A stretch of 64,000 bases of DNA. Origin: Taklimakanibacter lacteus (lineage in GTDB: Bacteria; Pseudomonadota; Alphaproteobacteria; Rhizobiales; Aestuariivirgaceae). The notes under the pieces were generated by a model. The model had not been told where the DNA came from. It made no database searches and was given only the letters and a program-made list of their open reading frames with translations. This document shows, one piece after another, positions 54,088-61,273 of the stretch (positions are counted from its first letter, which is position 1; each line of letters starts with the position of its first letter). The translations under genes and the position numbers were made by a program. The stretch covers positions 1-64,000 of the forward strand of contig QOZQ01000004.1 of NCBI GenBank assembly GCA_003576695.1, read 5' to 3'.

Positions 54088-54908
54088 TGACCGATCTGAG
54101 TTCCGCTGCCTTGAGTGCCAGGCTCGAGATGGTGGCGCCGCCCAAGGCGCCGTCGGCCTTCTCCAATGCGCTGGTCTTCGGCTGGCGCGCCATCCTCAAA
54201 TTCAAGCACGTTCCCGAGCAGCTGTTCGATCTGGTGATGACGCCGATCATGTTCACGCTGCTGTTCACCTTCGTTTTCGGCGGAGCGCTGGCGGGCTCGA
54301 CCAGCGCCTATCTGCAATTCTTCCTGCCGGGCATCCTGGTCCAGACCGTCGTGTTCAATGCCGTCTATTCCGGCATGGGGCTCTCGACCGATCTCGGCAA
54401 GGGCCTGTTCGACCGCTTCCGTTCGCTGCCGATCTGGTCGCTCGCACCCTTTGCCGGACTGATGGTGGGCGATGTGCTGCGCCATCTGATCGCCGGCGCC
54501 ATCATCCTGACGATCGGCCTCACTCTGGGCTATCGCCCGGAAGCGGGAATCCCGGGCGTGATCGCGGCCTTCGCGCTTCTCCTCGCCGTCGGCTTCGGCA
54601 TGGGATGGATATTCATCGTGCTGGGCCTGCTGATCCGCACGCCGACGACCGTGATGACCGCGGGCTTCACCTTCCTGTTTCCGCTGGTCTTCGCCTCCAA
54701 CATCATGGTCGAGCCCCAGACGATGCCCGGCTGGCTCAGGGCCTTCGTGGATGTCAATCCGGTGTCGCTGATGACCAGCGCCATTCGCGGCCTGATGGCG
54801 GGGCAGGCGAGCCTCAATGATGTCCTCATGGCCCTGCTGGCGCCCGCCTTGCTCACCTTGCTGCTGGCGCCGGTGACGCTGTGGCTCTATCGGCGGAGCG
54901 ATCGCTAG
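54087..54908 (+). CDS. ABC-2 type permease (DrrB-like)
   Basis: A 273-residue membrane protein with six hydrophobic segments (DLVMTPIMFTLLFTFVFGGAL, FFLPGILVQTVVFNAVYSGMGL, AFALLLAVGFGMGWIFIVLGLLI, FLFPLVFASNIMV) and a cytoplasmic N-terminus. Together with the preceding ATPase it forms an exporter of the drug or lipid-linked type. The ATG overlaps the ATPase stop codon. Substrate unknown; its position behind the two lipid methyltransferases could hint at a lipid, but this is weak. Confidence 0.9.
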   Translation: MTDLSSAALSARLEMVAPPKAPSAFSNALVFGWRAILKFKHVPEQLFDLVMTPIMFTLLFTFVFGGALAGSTSAYLQFFLPGILVQTVVFNAVYSGMGLSTDLGKGLFDRFRSLPIWSLAPFAGLMVGDVLRHLIAGAIILTIGLTLGYRPEAGIPGVIAAFALLLAVGFGMGWIFIVLGLLIRTPTTVMTAGFTFLFPLVFASNIMVEPQTMPGWLRAFVDVNPVSLMTSAIRGLMAGQASLNDVLMALLAPALLTLLLAPVTLWLYRRSDR

Positions 54909-55016
54909 GTCGCCGCATTTCCCTGCCGTGCCCGGCTTATGGGAGTAAATGCGTAATCCGGTCTCGCGACTTGACTTGCCATGCAGGCAAACCCTATATC
55001 GCCGTCACGATCTTGG

Positions 55017-55093
55017 GGCGGAGTAGCTCAGTTGGTTAGAGCACGGGAATCATAATCCTGGGGTCGGGGGTTCAACTCCCTCCTCCGCTACCA
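55017..55093 (+). tRNA. tRNA-Met (CAT), elongator
   Basis: A complete 77-base cloverleaf with encoded CCA. Acceptor arm GGCGGAG / CTCCGCT (first pair G-T), D-stem GCTC/GAGC, anticodon stem CGGGA/TCCTG with loop ATCATAA (anticodon CAT) and T-arm GGGGG-TTCAACT-CCCTC. The sequence resembles alphaproteobacterial elongator tRNA-Met rather than tRNA-Ile with lysidine. Its last 12 bases are repeated at 56548-56559, and a gene on the other strand runs into its 3' half. Confidence 0.97.
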
Positions 55094-56417
55094 CTTTCAA
55101 TAGTTTTGGAACGTTCATAGTCTTGATTTGAACCGTGCCAGGTTCTTCGATCGGCCATGAGAGATACTTGGCACGGGCCATATGCTCGATCCTGGACCTA
55201 TTTCTCAGAACGCTCTCAACTCGTTTCTTCCGATCCCTCTGAGCGTCGAAATGGTCATCCAGTGCCTCGCCGCTGATCACGCAGGAGACTGCGCTGCCAA
55301 GCGCGCTGCCCTCAAAAGTTGCAACATCTCGACTGGAATCGTAGCGAACCTGGGGATTGGCAAAGGTCAAATCGAGACCGGGAACCTTTGAGCGGCTGAC
55401 GCCGATGGTCTTGAGTGTCAAATCTCGTGCGCTGCCGCTGACAGCACCCAGTCCGTGAAGGAGCAGTTTGCGCCAGGCGGGCCCGCGTCGATAAGCTTCT
55501 TCCCAGGCAAGCTTGAGCTCGTGAGGCCTTTTCTCGGCGAGAATATCGAGCAGCACACTGGCCTGTCGAATATCCTTGTCTCGCTTGGCGAGACCTTCAC
55601 GACGCCGGTGCGATACGATCAGCTTGTGAACGGCGAAGCGCGCGGGCGCGGGTACGTGAACGAAGATTCCGGCGTTATGCAGGATCACCGCTGGCTCAGG
55701 CTCATGAATAAGGAAGTCGAGGAAGCGTAGCGGCTGAGCATCCGTTTGCAGCGCCGGCAAAGATTGAGGCTGCCCAGTTTCTTCTCCTTCATTGGGCGTG
55801 AGAAAATCGACGCGCAAGCCGCCCTTGGCCGCGTAACTTGTAACCCGCCGGCCGTCGACCACGTGCGGCACCGCCCGAAAGGTCTTGTCGACCTCCCTTA
55901 GGACTTCGAGCAGGGATGGAATGCTATCCTCGACAGCCACCGACACGTTCTTGAACTGGGCGATATCGACATCGCCGGTCTCCAGGAGAGCGGCGGCGAG
56001 CCTGACGCCTAGCATGGCCGAGTATGTCTGGTAGGCAACGGTTCCAACCAGCACACCGCGGAGACGGAATATGCCTGCCTTAGCCAGGGCCGCAATGACA
56101 TCGCCGATCTCTGGAATGGGACGAGGCAGATTGAAGGATCTCACGAGCGTTGACACGAGCGCGCGGCGTTCACGCTCGTCATTGCGGGCCTGACGGTGAT
56201 GGGCGATGCGTTCCAAGAGTTCGGGTGTCTCGGCGCCCGCATATCGTTGCCTGCGGGCAGCGCCGGCTCCGGCTTGAAAGTACCAATAGCGACGTCCCTT
56301 GATGATTTTGGCGACAAAGGCGCCCTCTTCGCCGAAAGCCTCGTCGAACGCAGCATTCGCACAGCGTTCCAGAAGTTCGGCGTAGGTTGTCTGCGCGACG
56401 AGCGGGGGAACTGCCAT
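55050..56417 (-). CDS. Nucleotidyltransferase-fold protein (GSU2403-like), fused into tRNA antisense
   Basis: A 455-residue protein. The middle (LVGTVAYQTYSAMLGVRL, TGDVDIAQF as the GS..x..D.D motif, and a later GLRVDFLTP as third Asp) fits the minimal nucleotidyltransferase fold of the GSU2403 group, which resembles AbiEii-type proteins. The ATG at 56417 follows GGGAGG. The last 15 codons (VVAEEGVEPPTPGL) are the antisense of the tRNA 3' half, so the natural stop codon has been lost or replaced at the junction. It lies between the two copies of the tRNA-end repeat and behind twin palindromes. Codon use is less GC-rich than the neighbours. Function unknown; defence or antitoxin-like nucleotidyl transfer are possible. 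Confidence 0.78.
   Translation of the reverse strand: MAVPPLVAQTTYAELLERCANAAFDEAFGEEGAFVAKIIKGRRYWYFQAGAGAARRQRYAGAETPELLERIAHHRQARNDERERRALVSTLVRSFNLPRPIPEIGDVIAALAKAGIFRLRGVLVGTVAYQTYSAMLGVRLAAALLETGDVDIAQFKNVSVAVEDSIPSLLEVLREVDKTFRAVPHVVDGRRVTSYAAKGGLRVDFLTPNEGEETGQPQSLPALQTDAQPLRFLDFLIHEPEPAVILHNAGIFVHVPAPARFAVHKLIVSHRRREGLAKRDKDIRQASVLLDILAEKRPHELKLAWEEAYRRGPAWRKLLLHGLGAVSGSARDLTLKTIGVSRSKVPGLDLTFANPQVRYDSSRDVATFEGSALGSAVSCVISGEALDDHFDAQRDRKKRVESVLRNRSRIEHMARAKYLSWPIEEPGTVQIKTMNVPKLLKVVAEEGVEPPTPGL
55082..55093 (+). repeat. Candidate attachment core, left copy (tRNA 3' end)
   Basis: CCTCCGCTACCA, the last 12 bases of tRNA-Met including CCA, is exactly repeated at 56548-56559 in the same orientation. 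Integrases often use tRNA 3' ends, and the copy left on the far side marks the other edge of the insertion. No integrase gene is present. Confidence 0.5.
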
Positions 56418-56433
56418 CGCGGCCTCCCATCTA

Positions 56434-56462
56434 TTATACTCAGTTTGCAAAAGTGAGTATAA
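56434..56462. promoter_or_regulatory. Palindrome 1 upstream of the nucleotidyltransferase gene
   Basis: Perfect inverted repeat TTATACTCA / TGAGTATAA with an 11-base spacer. Its edge lies 17 bases before the start codon and includes the TATAAT of a likely promoter on the minus strand, so binding here would block transcription. Confidence 0.7.
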
Positions 56463-56487
56463 CCGCTTTCGAACGGGAAATCTATCT

Positions 56488-56519
56488 AATTATACTCAAT
56501 TCACAAAATGAGTATAATT
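56488..56519. promoter_or_regulatory. Palindrome 2 upstream of the nucleotidyltransferase gene
   Basis: Perfect inverted repeat AATTATACTCA / TGAGTATAATT (11-base arms, 10-base spacer). Its centre is 55-56 bases from that of palindrome 1, and both carry the same TTATACTCA arm. Together they look like paired operators for one dimeric regulator. Confidence 0.75.
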
Positions 56520-56543
56520 CTGCTGACAAGAGACAGGCCCTGG

Positions 56544-56915
56544 TTAACCTCCGCTACCATCCACCAAATCGCCGATCTCCACGCCGAGGGCTTCGGCGAT
56601 CTTCTTCATCGCCGACACGCTTCCATCTTTCTTGCCGGTCTCGATCTCCGAAATATAGGCGGTGCTGAGTTCCGTCCTTTCCGCCAGATCGCGCGCCGAC
56701 AGGCCGCGATGCCGGCGCCAGACCCGCACGGGATTTTCCCCGGCCAGGATGCGCTTGACGGTCTCGGAAGGGATCATCTCGTCACGTCCGGACGCAATAT
56801 CGGCCCTGACCCGGTCCGCCGCAGCGATTTCTGCCGCATCGATCAAACGCTCATATTCCGCCAATGGCAGAAGAACGAGAGTTTCACCCCCGGGCGTGAC
56901 GATCTTTTGCATCAT
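56544..56915 (-). CDS. XRE-family antitoxin (HigA-like)
   Basis: A 123-residue protein with an N-terminal dimer/antitoxin-like part (IVTPGGETLVLLPLAEYERLIDAAE) and a C-terminal Cro/C1 helix-turn-helix (WRRHRGLSARDLAERTELSTAYISEIETG, KKIAEALGVEIGDLV). It follows the RelE-like gene with a six-base gap to this ATG (GTG at 56921 is an alternative). The last four residues (GSGG) are encoded by the repeat of the tRNA end, so the insertion boundary lies at its C-terminus. Confidence 0.87.
   Translation of the reverse strand: MMQKIVTPGGETLVLLPLAEYERLIDAAEIAAADRVRADIASGRDEMIPSETVKRILAGENPVRVWRRHRGLSARDLAERTELSTAYISEIETGKKDGSVSAMKKIAEALGVEIGDLVDGSGG
56548..56559 (+). repeat. Candidate attachment core, right copy
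   Basis: CCTCCGCTACCA, identical to the last 12 bases of the tRNA-Met gene 1.47 kb to the left. It overlaps the final codons of the XRE gene. A chance match of 12 bases in 1.5 kb is unlikely but not impossible. Confidence 0.5.
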
Positions 56916-56921
56916 GGCCAC

Positions 56922-57173
56922 CTAATCATAAATTCCACCGCGCGGGCCGATCTTGAGGATACCGAGAACCTGCCCCTGATCATCCATGATCACCCGCCAA
57001 TCGCCGACCCTCAGCCTTAAATAGCTCGAGCCCGTCAGCGCCTTGACATTGTTCGCCTGGCTCCCGGGATCGCTCGCATATTGCTCGATCTTATCGACGA
57101 TCCGCCGGGCTTCGTTTGCTGGAATACGGCGGAGGGTCCTCAACGCCGATTTGCTGTAGGCGATCGACTCCAT
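56922..57173 (-). CDS. RelE/ParE-superfamily toxin
   Basis: An 83-residue protein: SIAYSKSALRTLRRIPANEARRIVDKIEQYA, then VKALTGSSYLRLRVGDWRVIMDDQGQVLGILKIGPRGGIYD. The last strand with R.G.WRVI and the C-terminal IGPRGGIY fits RelE-like mRNA interferases. The toxin gene precedes the antitoxin, as in higBA. A promoter and a paired operator lie just upstream. Confidence 0.9.
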   Translation of the reverse strand: MESIAYSKSALRTLRRIPANEARRIVDKIEQYASDPGSQANNVKALTGSSYLRLRVGDWRVIMDDQGQVLGILKIGPRGGIYD

Positions 57174-57179
57174 CACAAA

Positions 57180-57222
57180 TCTATAGCTTATAGCGAATTG
57201 TTGTCAAGTCGATATTCGCTAT
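57180..57222 (-). promoter_or_regulatory. Toxin-antitoxin promoter and operator
   Basis: On the minus strand TTGACA (57202-57207) and TATAGA (57180-57185) are spaced by 16 bases, a good promoter. It is framed by an inverted repeat ATAGCGAAT (57190-57198) / ATTCGCTAT (57214-57222), 15 bases apart, which would let the XRE protein repress its own operon. Confidence 0.7.
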
Positions 57223-57242
57223 TAGTGAATTATAAGAGGCGG

Positions 57243-58358
57243 TCAATCCGGCAAAGCGAATATCGTGCAGGGTGTGGCGATGCCGCGCAGCATGTGCTCG
57301 CCCAGCGGGATCAGCTCCGTCGCCGTCGCCTCGGCCACCGCGCCTGAGACGAGCACGCTCCTGCCCATGAGCTTGCACAGGCCTTCGAGCCGGCCCACCA
57401 GATTGACGGCCGGGCCGATGGCGGTGAAATCGAGCCGGTCGGCGGTGCCGATATTGCCCCACAGCATGTCGCCCAGATGCAGCGCCATGCCGAAGGGGAG
57501 AGGCGGCAGGCCCTGGCGCCGGCGCGCCTCATCGAGGCTCGCCATGCCGGCCCGCGCCGCAGCGGCAGCGCGCAGTGCCGCGTCGCAGGCAACGGACGGG
57601 GAATTGTCGCCAACGGGGAAAATCGCCAGCACGCCGTCGCCCACGAATTTCAACACCTCGCCGCCAAAGGCATGCACCGCGCCGGCAATGCGGTCGAACC
57701 AGGCATCCAGGGTCGCGACCACGAGATCGGGAGGCATCGTCTCCGACATTGCGGTGAAGCCGCGCAGGTCGCCGAACAGCAGGACCGCGCGAATGGTTTC
57801 GCCCGGCTCGCGGCGGGAGCGCCCGTGCAATACCTGCGCGGCGCTGCGCCGGCCGAGATAGGCTTCGAGCAAGGCGGCGAGCGTCGATCGGGTAACGAGC
57901 GCGGCAAGTGGCGCCGCGGCGAAGCGCGCCGCCTGATGCAACAGGTCAGCCTCGGCCACGGCGAGGGGACGCGACAGCGCCCATCCCAGGCGAGGTCCAT
58001 CCTGTTGTGCTCCGACAACATCTTCCCGCGCGATCCCGGCGCCGAGGCCCGAGAGCCAGTTGCGTCCAACGGCGCCGGGCTCGTTCGTTTCATTGCCCAG
58101 GGTGCTGAAATCCAAGGCCTCGATCACCGTTCCGGTCTCCGCCGTCCACAGCCAGGTGCGATGCCGGATGATCGGATGCGGCGCGGAAAGGGTGAGCGCG
58201 CCGCCGGCGAGCGGCATGCCATCGGCCATCAGCCGGGTGCCGAGTGTCATCAGAAAGCGGTCGCCGCCGGGCGTGGCACTGGCCTCGTCGATCAGCCAGG
58301 TGAGTGCGGAAGGCAAGTTCATGCGAGGATCATGCGGCGATAGGGGAACATCTGTCAT
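57243..58358 (-). CDS. Class III adenylate/guanylate cyclase
   Basis: A 371-residue soluble protein with an N-terminal part of unknown fold (PHPIIRHRTWLWTAETG) and a C-terminal class III cyclase domain: LLFGDLRGFTAMSET (first metal Asp), GGEVLKFVGDGVLAIFP (second metal Asp) and LHLGDMLWGNIGTADRLDFTAIGPAVNLVGRLEGL. The Thr after DRLDF and the NxxxR pattern suit an active enzyme. No membrane helix. A stand-alone cyclic-nucleotide-binding protein is encoded elsewhere in the window, but no link is shown. Confidence 0.88.
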   Translation of the reverse strand: MTDVPLSPHDPRMNLPSALTWLIDEASATPGGDRFLMTLGTRLMADGMPLAGGALTLSAPHPIIRHRTWLWTAETGTVIEALDFSTLGNETNEPGAVGRNWLSGLGAGIAREDVVGAQQDGPRLGWALSRPLAVAEADLLHQAARFAAAPLAALVTRSTLAALLEAYLGRRSAAQVLHGRSRREPGETIRAVLLFGDLRGFTAMSETMPPDLVVATLDAWFDRIAGAVHAFGGEVLKFVGDGVLAIFPVGDNSPSVACDAALRAAAAARAGMASLDEARRRQGLPPLPFGMALHLGDMLWGNIGTADRLDFTAIGPAVNLVGRLEGLCKLMGRSVLVSGAVAEATATELIPLGEHMLRGIATPCTIFALPD

Positions 58359-58459
58359 CGCGTAACTGTCACAAAAGCAATTTGTGTGAAAGAAAAATTG
58401 CCATGGCCGGCTTAAGGTGAAACTCTGTTGCGCTCACGCTTGTCGAAGGAGATTCCGTG

Positions 58460-58903
58460 ATGGCTGAAACCCTGGTCGTCCGTCGTGAGGTACAGGTCGC
58501 GGCGCCGCCCGCAACCGTCTTCGCCTTCCTCACCGATCCGGACAAGATACTGCGCTGGCTGGGCACGGAGGTGACGGCCGAGCCGCAGCCGGGCGGAATC
58601 TACCTCGTCAATGTGCAGGGCAAGCACAGAGCGCGTGGTCAGTTCACCGAGGTCGTTCCCGTCCATCGCCTGGCCTACAGTTTCGGCTGGGAGGGAAGCG
58701 GCAAGACGCCGCCCGGATCAAGCCTGGTCGAGATCGATCTCGTCGATGAGGCCGGCGGTACACTGGTGCGCTTCACCCATAGCGGCTTGCCCGATCTGGA
58801 AGAGTGCGAGAGTCACGACAAGGGTTGGGCCTATTATCTCGGAAGGCTTACTGTGGCCGTCGCCGGTGGCGATCCGGGCCCAGATATTCCGCGCGACATG
58901 TGA
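58460..58903 (+). CDS. SRPBCC (AHSA1-like) protein
   Basis: A 147-residue START-fold protein: VVRREVQVAAPPATVFAFLTDPDKILRWLG near the start, GGIYLVNV, RGQFTEVVPVHRLAYSFGWEG, then LVRFTHSGLPDLEECESHDKGWAYYLGRL. This is the AHSA1/ATPase-activator-homologue pattern. ATG at 58460 with AAGGAG nearby (a GTG one codon earlier is possible). Likely a ligand-binding or stress-related protein. Confidence 0.88.
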   Translation: MAETLVVRREVQVAAPPATVFAFLTDPDKILRWLGTEVTAEPQPGGIYLVNVQGKHRARGQFTEVVPVHRLAYSFGWEGSGKTPPGSSLVEIDLVDEAGGTLVRFTHSGLPDLEECESHDKGWAYYLGRLTVAVAGGDPGPDIPRDM

Positions 58904-59061
58904 GCCATTGCGGCATCGATGAAAATTCGTGTCGAAAAGGACGCCAGCGCCGTCGGCGTGGCGGGCGCCGATCTGGTCAGCGCTGCCACCGGCGGAATTC
59001 TTCCGCACCGATCCGGGTTCCTGAGTGCATGTGTCGCATTCATGCTCACAGGAGCGTACGA

Positions 59062-60309
59062 TCAAAGCTCCTTCTCCGCGAGCTCGCGGAAGGCATCGGG
59101 AACCGAGCGCGTCAATCCCAGCGCGACCGAGGCATAGCCGACGGCTTCCCAGCCGAAGCGCCGGCGCAGCTTGTCGATGGCGCGGTCCGCGTGGAAGCGC
59201 GCCATGCCCAGCGCGGCGCCCGGCCGGCGATTCTCATCTGCGAGCCCCAGCGGCAGCTCGAGCTGCAGAAGCGGCCGTTCGTCGAGATGCGACACCGAAA
59301 TGGCGAGCAGCGAGATGAAGCGCTCCCCCGGATGATCGGCGAGCGCCGAGCGCACCAGATCCTCGGCGATTTCGGCCAGGATCGCCGTCGCCGAGATCGG
59401 CGCATCGAGGGTGATCGAGCGCGTGACCGAACGGAGATCGGCAAAGCGGACGCGCACCGTCACGGTGCGGCCGGGGCGGGCCTTGGCACGCAGCCTTGTG
59501 GCCACCCGGTCGGCAAGGTGGCGCAGCGCAGGGCGGTAGACGTGCTCTTCCGCAGGCCTTCTTCCGAGCGCCGATTGCGCGCCGGCCGAATGGGCGCGCT
59601 GGCGGGTCCTGATCTCGCGCGGGTCGCGATTCCAGGCCAATGACGAGAGCTTCTCGCCGGCGGCCGGCCCCAGCAGCCGGGTCAAAGCCATGCGGTGCGT
59701 CCGGGCCAGCTCGCCGATCCTGGTGATGCCGGCCGCGGCGAGCCGCGCCTCGGTCACAGGTCCCACGCCCCACATGAGCCCGACGGGGAGATCATGCAGG
59801 AAGGCGAGCTCGTTGCCGGGCTCGACGGCCACGAGTCCGTCGGGCTTCGCCACTTGCGAGGCGATCTTGGCCAGATGCTTGGTGCGCGCCACGCCGATGG
59901 AGATGGGAAGACCAAGCTCGGCGCGCACGCGGTTGCGGACCGCCTGGGCTATCTCGGTAGGCGACCCAAAGAGATGCGTGCAGCCTTTGACATCGGCGAA
60001 AGCCTCATCGATGGAAATGCGCTCGACGAGCGGTGTGAAATCGCCGAGCACGCGGATCGCGGCATCGCCCAGCCTTTGATATTCCGAGAAGTGGCCGCCG
60101 ACAAAAATGAGATCGGGACACAGCTCGCGCGCGGCGCGCCCCGGCATGCCGCCGCGCACGCCATAGGCCTTCGCTTCATAGGAGGCGGCCAGCACGACGC
60201 CGCCACCGACGGCGATCGGCTTGCCGCGCAATGACGGGTCGAGCAGCTGCTCGACCGAGGCATAGAAGGCGTCGAGATCGGCATGGAGGATGGTGGCGGT
60301 CGATTCCAT
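59062..60309 (-). CDS. dinB: DNA polymerase IV (Y-family, DinB)
   Basis: A 415-residue translesion polymerase. Catalytic motifs ILHADLDAFYASVEQ (residues 8-22) with Asp12-type carboxylate, ISIDEAFADV (about 100), the helix-hairpin-helix ITRIGELARTHRMALTRLLGPAAGEKL and a little-finger domain (RPGRTVTVRVRFADLRSVTRSITL). The C-terminus lacks an obvious beta-clamp QL.LF motif; QLELPLG at about 360 may serve. An alphaproteobacterial LexA box precedes it, so it is likely part of the SOS response. Confidence 0.95.
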   Translation of the reverse strand: MESTATILHADLDAFYASVEQLLDPSLRGKPIAVGGGVVLAASYEAKAYGVRGGMPGRAARELCPDLIFVGGHFSEYQRLGDAAIRVLGDFTPLVERISIDEAFADVKGCTHLFGSPTEIAQAVRNRVRAELGLPISIGVARTKHLAKIASQVAKPDGLVAVEPGNELAFLHDLPVGLMWGVGPVTEARLAAAGITRIGELARTHRMALTRLLGPAAGEKLSSLAWNRDPREIRTRQRAHSAGAQSALGRRPAEEHVYRPALRHLADRVATRLRAKARPGRTVTVRVRFADLRSVTRSITLDAPISATAILAEIAEDLVRSALADHPGERFISLLAISVSHLDERPLLQLELPLGLADENRRPGAALGMARFHADRAIDKLRRRFGWEAVGYASVALGLTRSVPDAFRELAEKEL

Positions 60310-60338
60310 TCCAGCAGCCTTGCACCCTATTGAGTATG

Positions 60339-60353
60339 GAACATAATGAGAAC
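60339..60353 (-). promoter_or_regulatory. LexA (SOS) box of dinB
   Basis: GAAC-ATAATGA-GAAC, that is GTTC-N7-GTTC on the minus strand, the alphaproteobacterial LexA operator. It lies 30 bases before the dinB start codon. Confidence 0.8.
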
Positions 60354-60439
60354 ATTGTGACTCCGTGTCAATCCGGCTCGATCTCCGCGGCAGAAGCGGT
60401 AGGATGCTGACATTGTTCGAAAATATTCAAGGATTGCGC

Positions 60440-61264
60440 GTGACCCAGCCCTGCATCATCACCGTCGCCATCACCGGATCGGTGCCGCGCAAGGAAGACA
60501 ATCCGGCCGTGCCGATCACGGTTTCGGAGCAGATCGAATCGACCCAGGAAGCCTTCGAGGCGGGCGCCACCATCGCCCATGTCCATGTGCGCAAGGACGA
60601 CCAGACGCCGACATCCGATCCGGAACGGTTCGCGCGGCTGGGCGAGGGGTTGCGCAAGCACTGTCCCGGCATGATCATCCAGTTCTCGACCGGCGGGCGC
60701 TCCGGCAAGGGCTCGGAACGCGGCGGCATGCTTCACCTCAAGCCCGACATGGCCTCGCTGTCGACGGGCTCGTGCAACTTCCCGACCATCATCTATGAGA
60801 ACCATCCGACTCTGATCCGCGAGCTTGCCGCCAAGATGCTGGAGCATGGCATCAAGCCCGAGATCGAAGTGTTCGATCTCTCGATGCTCTATCAGGCCCT
60901 GGCGCTGGCCGAGGAAGGCGTGCTGCGCAAGCCGTTGCATGTGCAGTTCGTCTTCGGGGTGAAGAACGCCATGCCGGCGATCCGCGACGTGCTCGAATTC
61001 CAGGTGAGCCAGCTCAGGAAACTGATGCCTGAGGCGACCTGGACGGCGGCCGGCATCGGGCGCCACCAGCTCGAGGTCAATCGCTGGTCGCTGGAGCTCG
61101 GCGGCCATTGCCGCACCGGTCTCGAAGACAATGTGCGCATGGATCGTGATCGGCTGGCGAAGTCCAATGCCGAGCTCGTCAAGCGCGTCGTATCATTGTG
61201 CGGCGATTATGGCCGCAAAGTCGCGACTGCCGCCGAGGCGCGGAAGATGCTGACGCTTGATTGA
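60440..61264 (+). CDS. Beta-keto acid cleavage enzyme (BKACE, DUF849)
   Basis: A 274-residue TIM-barrel enzyme that cleaves a beta-keto acid with acetyl-CoA. The family opening CIITVAITGSVPRKEDNP, the zinc-binding IAHVHVRKDD and GRHQLEVNRWSLELGGHCRTGLEDN (C-terminal binding residues) are all present. The GTG at 60440 has AGGA six bases before it and gives the usual start; an ATG at 60404 would add 12 residues. Whether the substrate is 3-keto-5-aminohexanoate or another beta-keto acid is unknown, since no lysine-fermentation genes are near. Confidence 0.88.
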   Translation: MTQPCIITVAITGSVPRKEDNPAVPITVSEQIESTQEAFEAGATIAHVHVRKDDQTPTSDPERFARLGEGLRKHCPGMIIQFSTGGRSGKGSERGGMLHLKPDMASLSTGSCNFPTIIYENHPTLIRELAAKMLEHGIKPEIEVFDLSMLYQALALAEEGVLRKPLHVQFVFGVKNAMPAIRDVLEFQVSQLRKLMPEATWTAAGIGRHQLEVNRWSLELGGHCRTGLEDNVRMDRDRLAKSNAELVKRVVSLCGDYGRKVATAAEARKMLTLD

Positions 61265-61273
61265 GCGCCGGAG

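Noticed and set aside
55017-57240. Prophage or integrative element with its own integrase
   Set aside because: No integrase, excisionase, replication or structural genes lie between the repeats or beside them.
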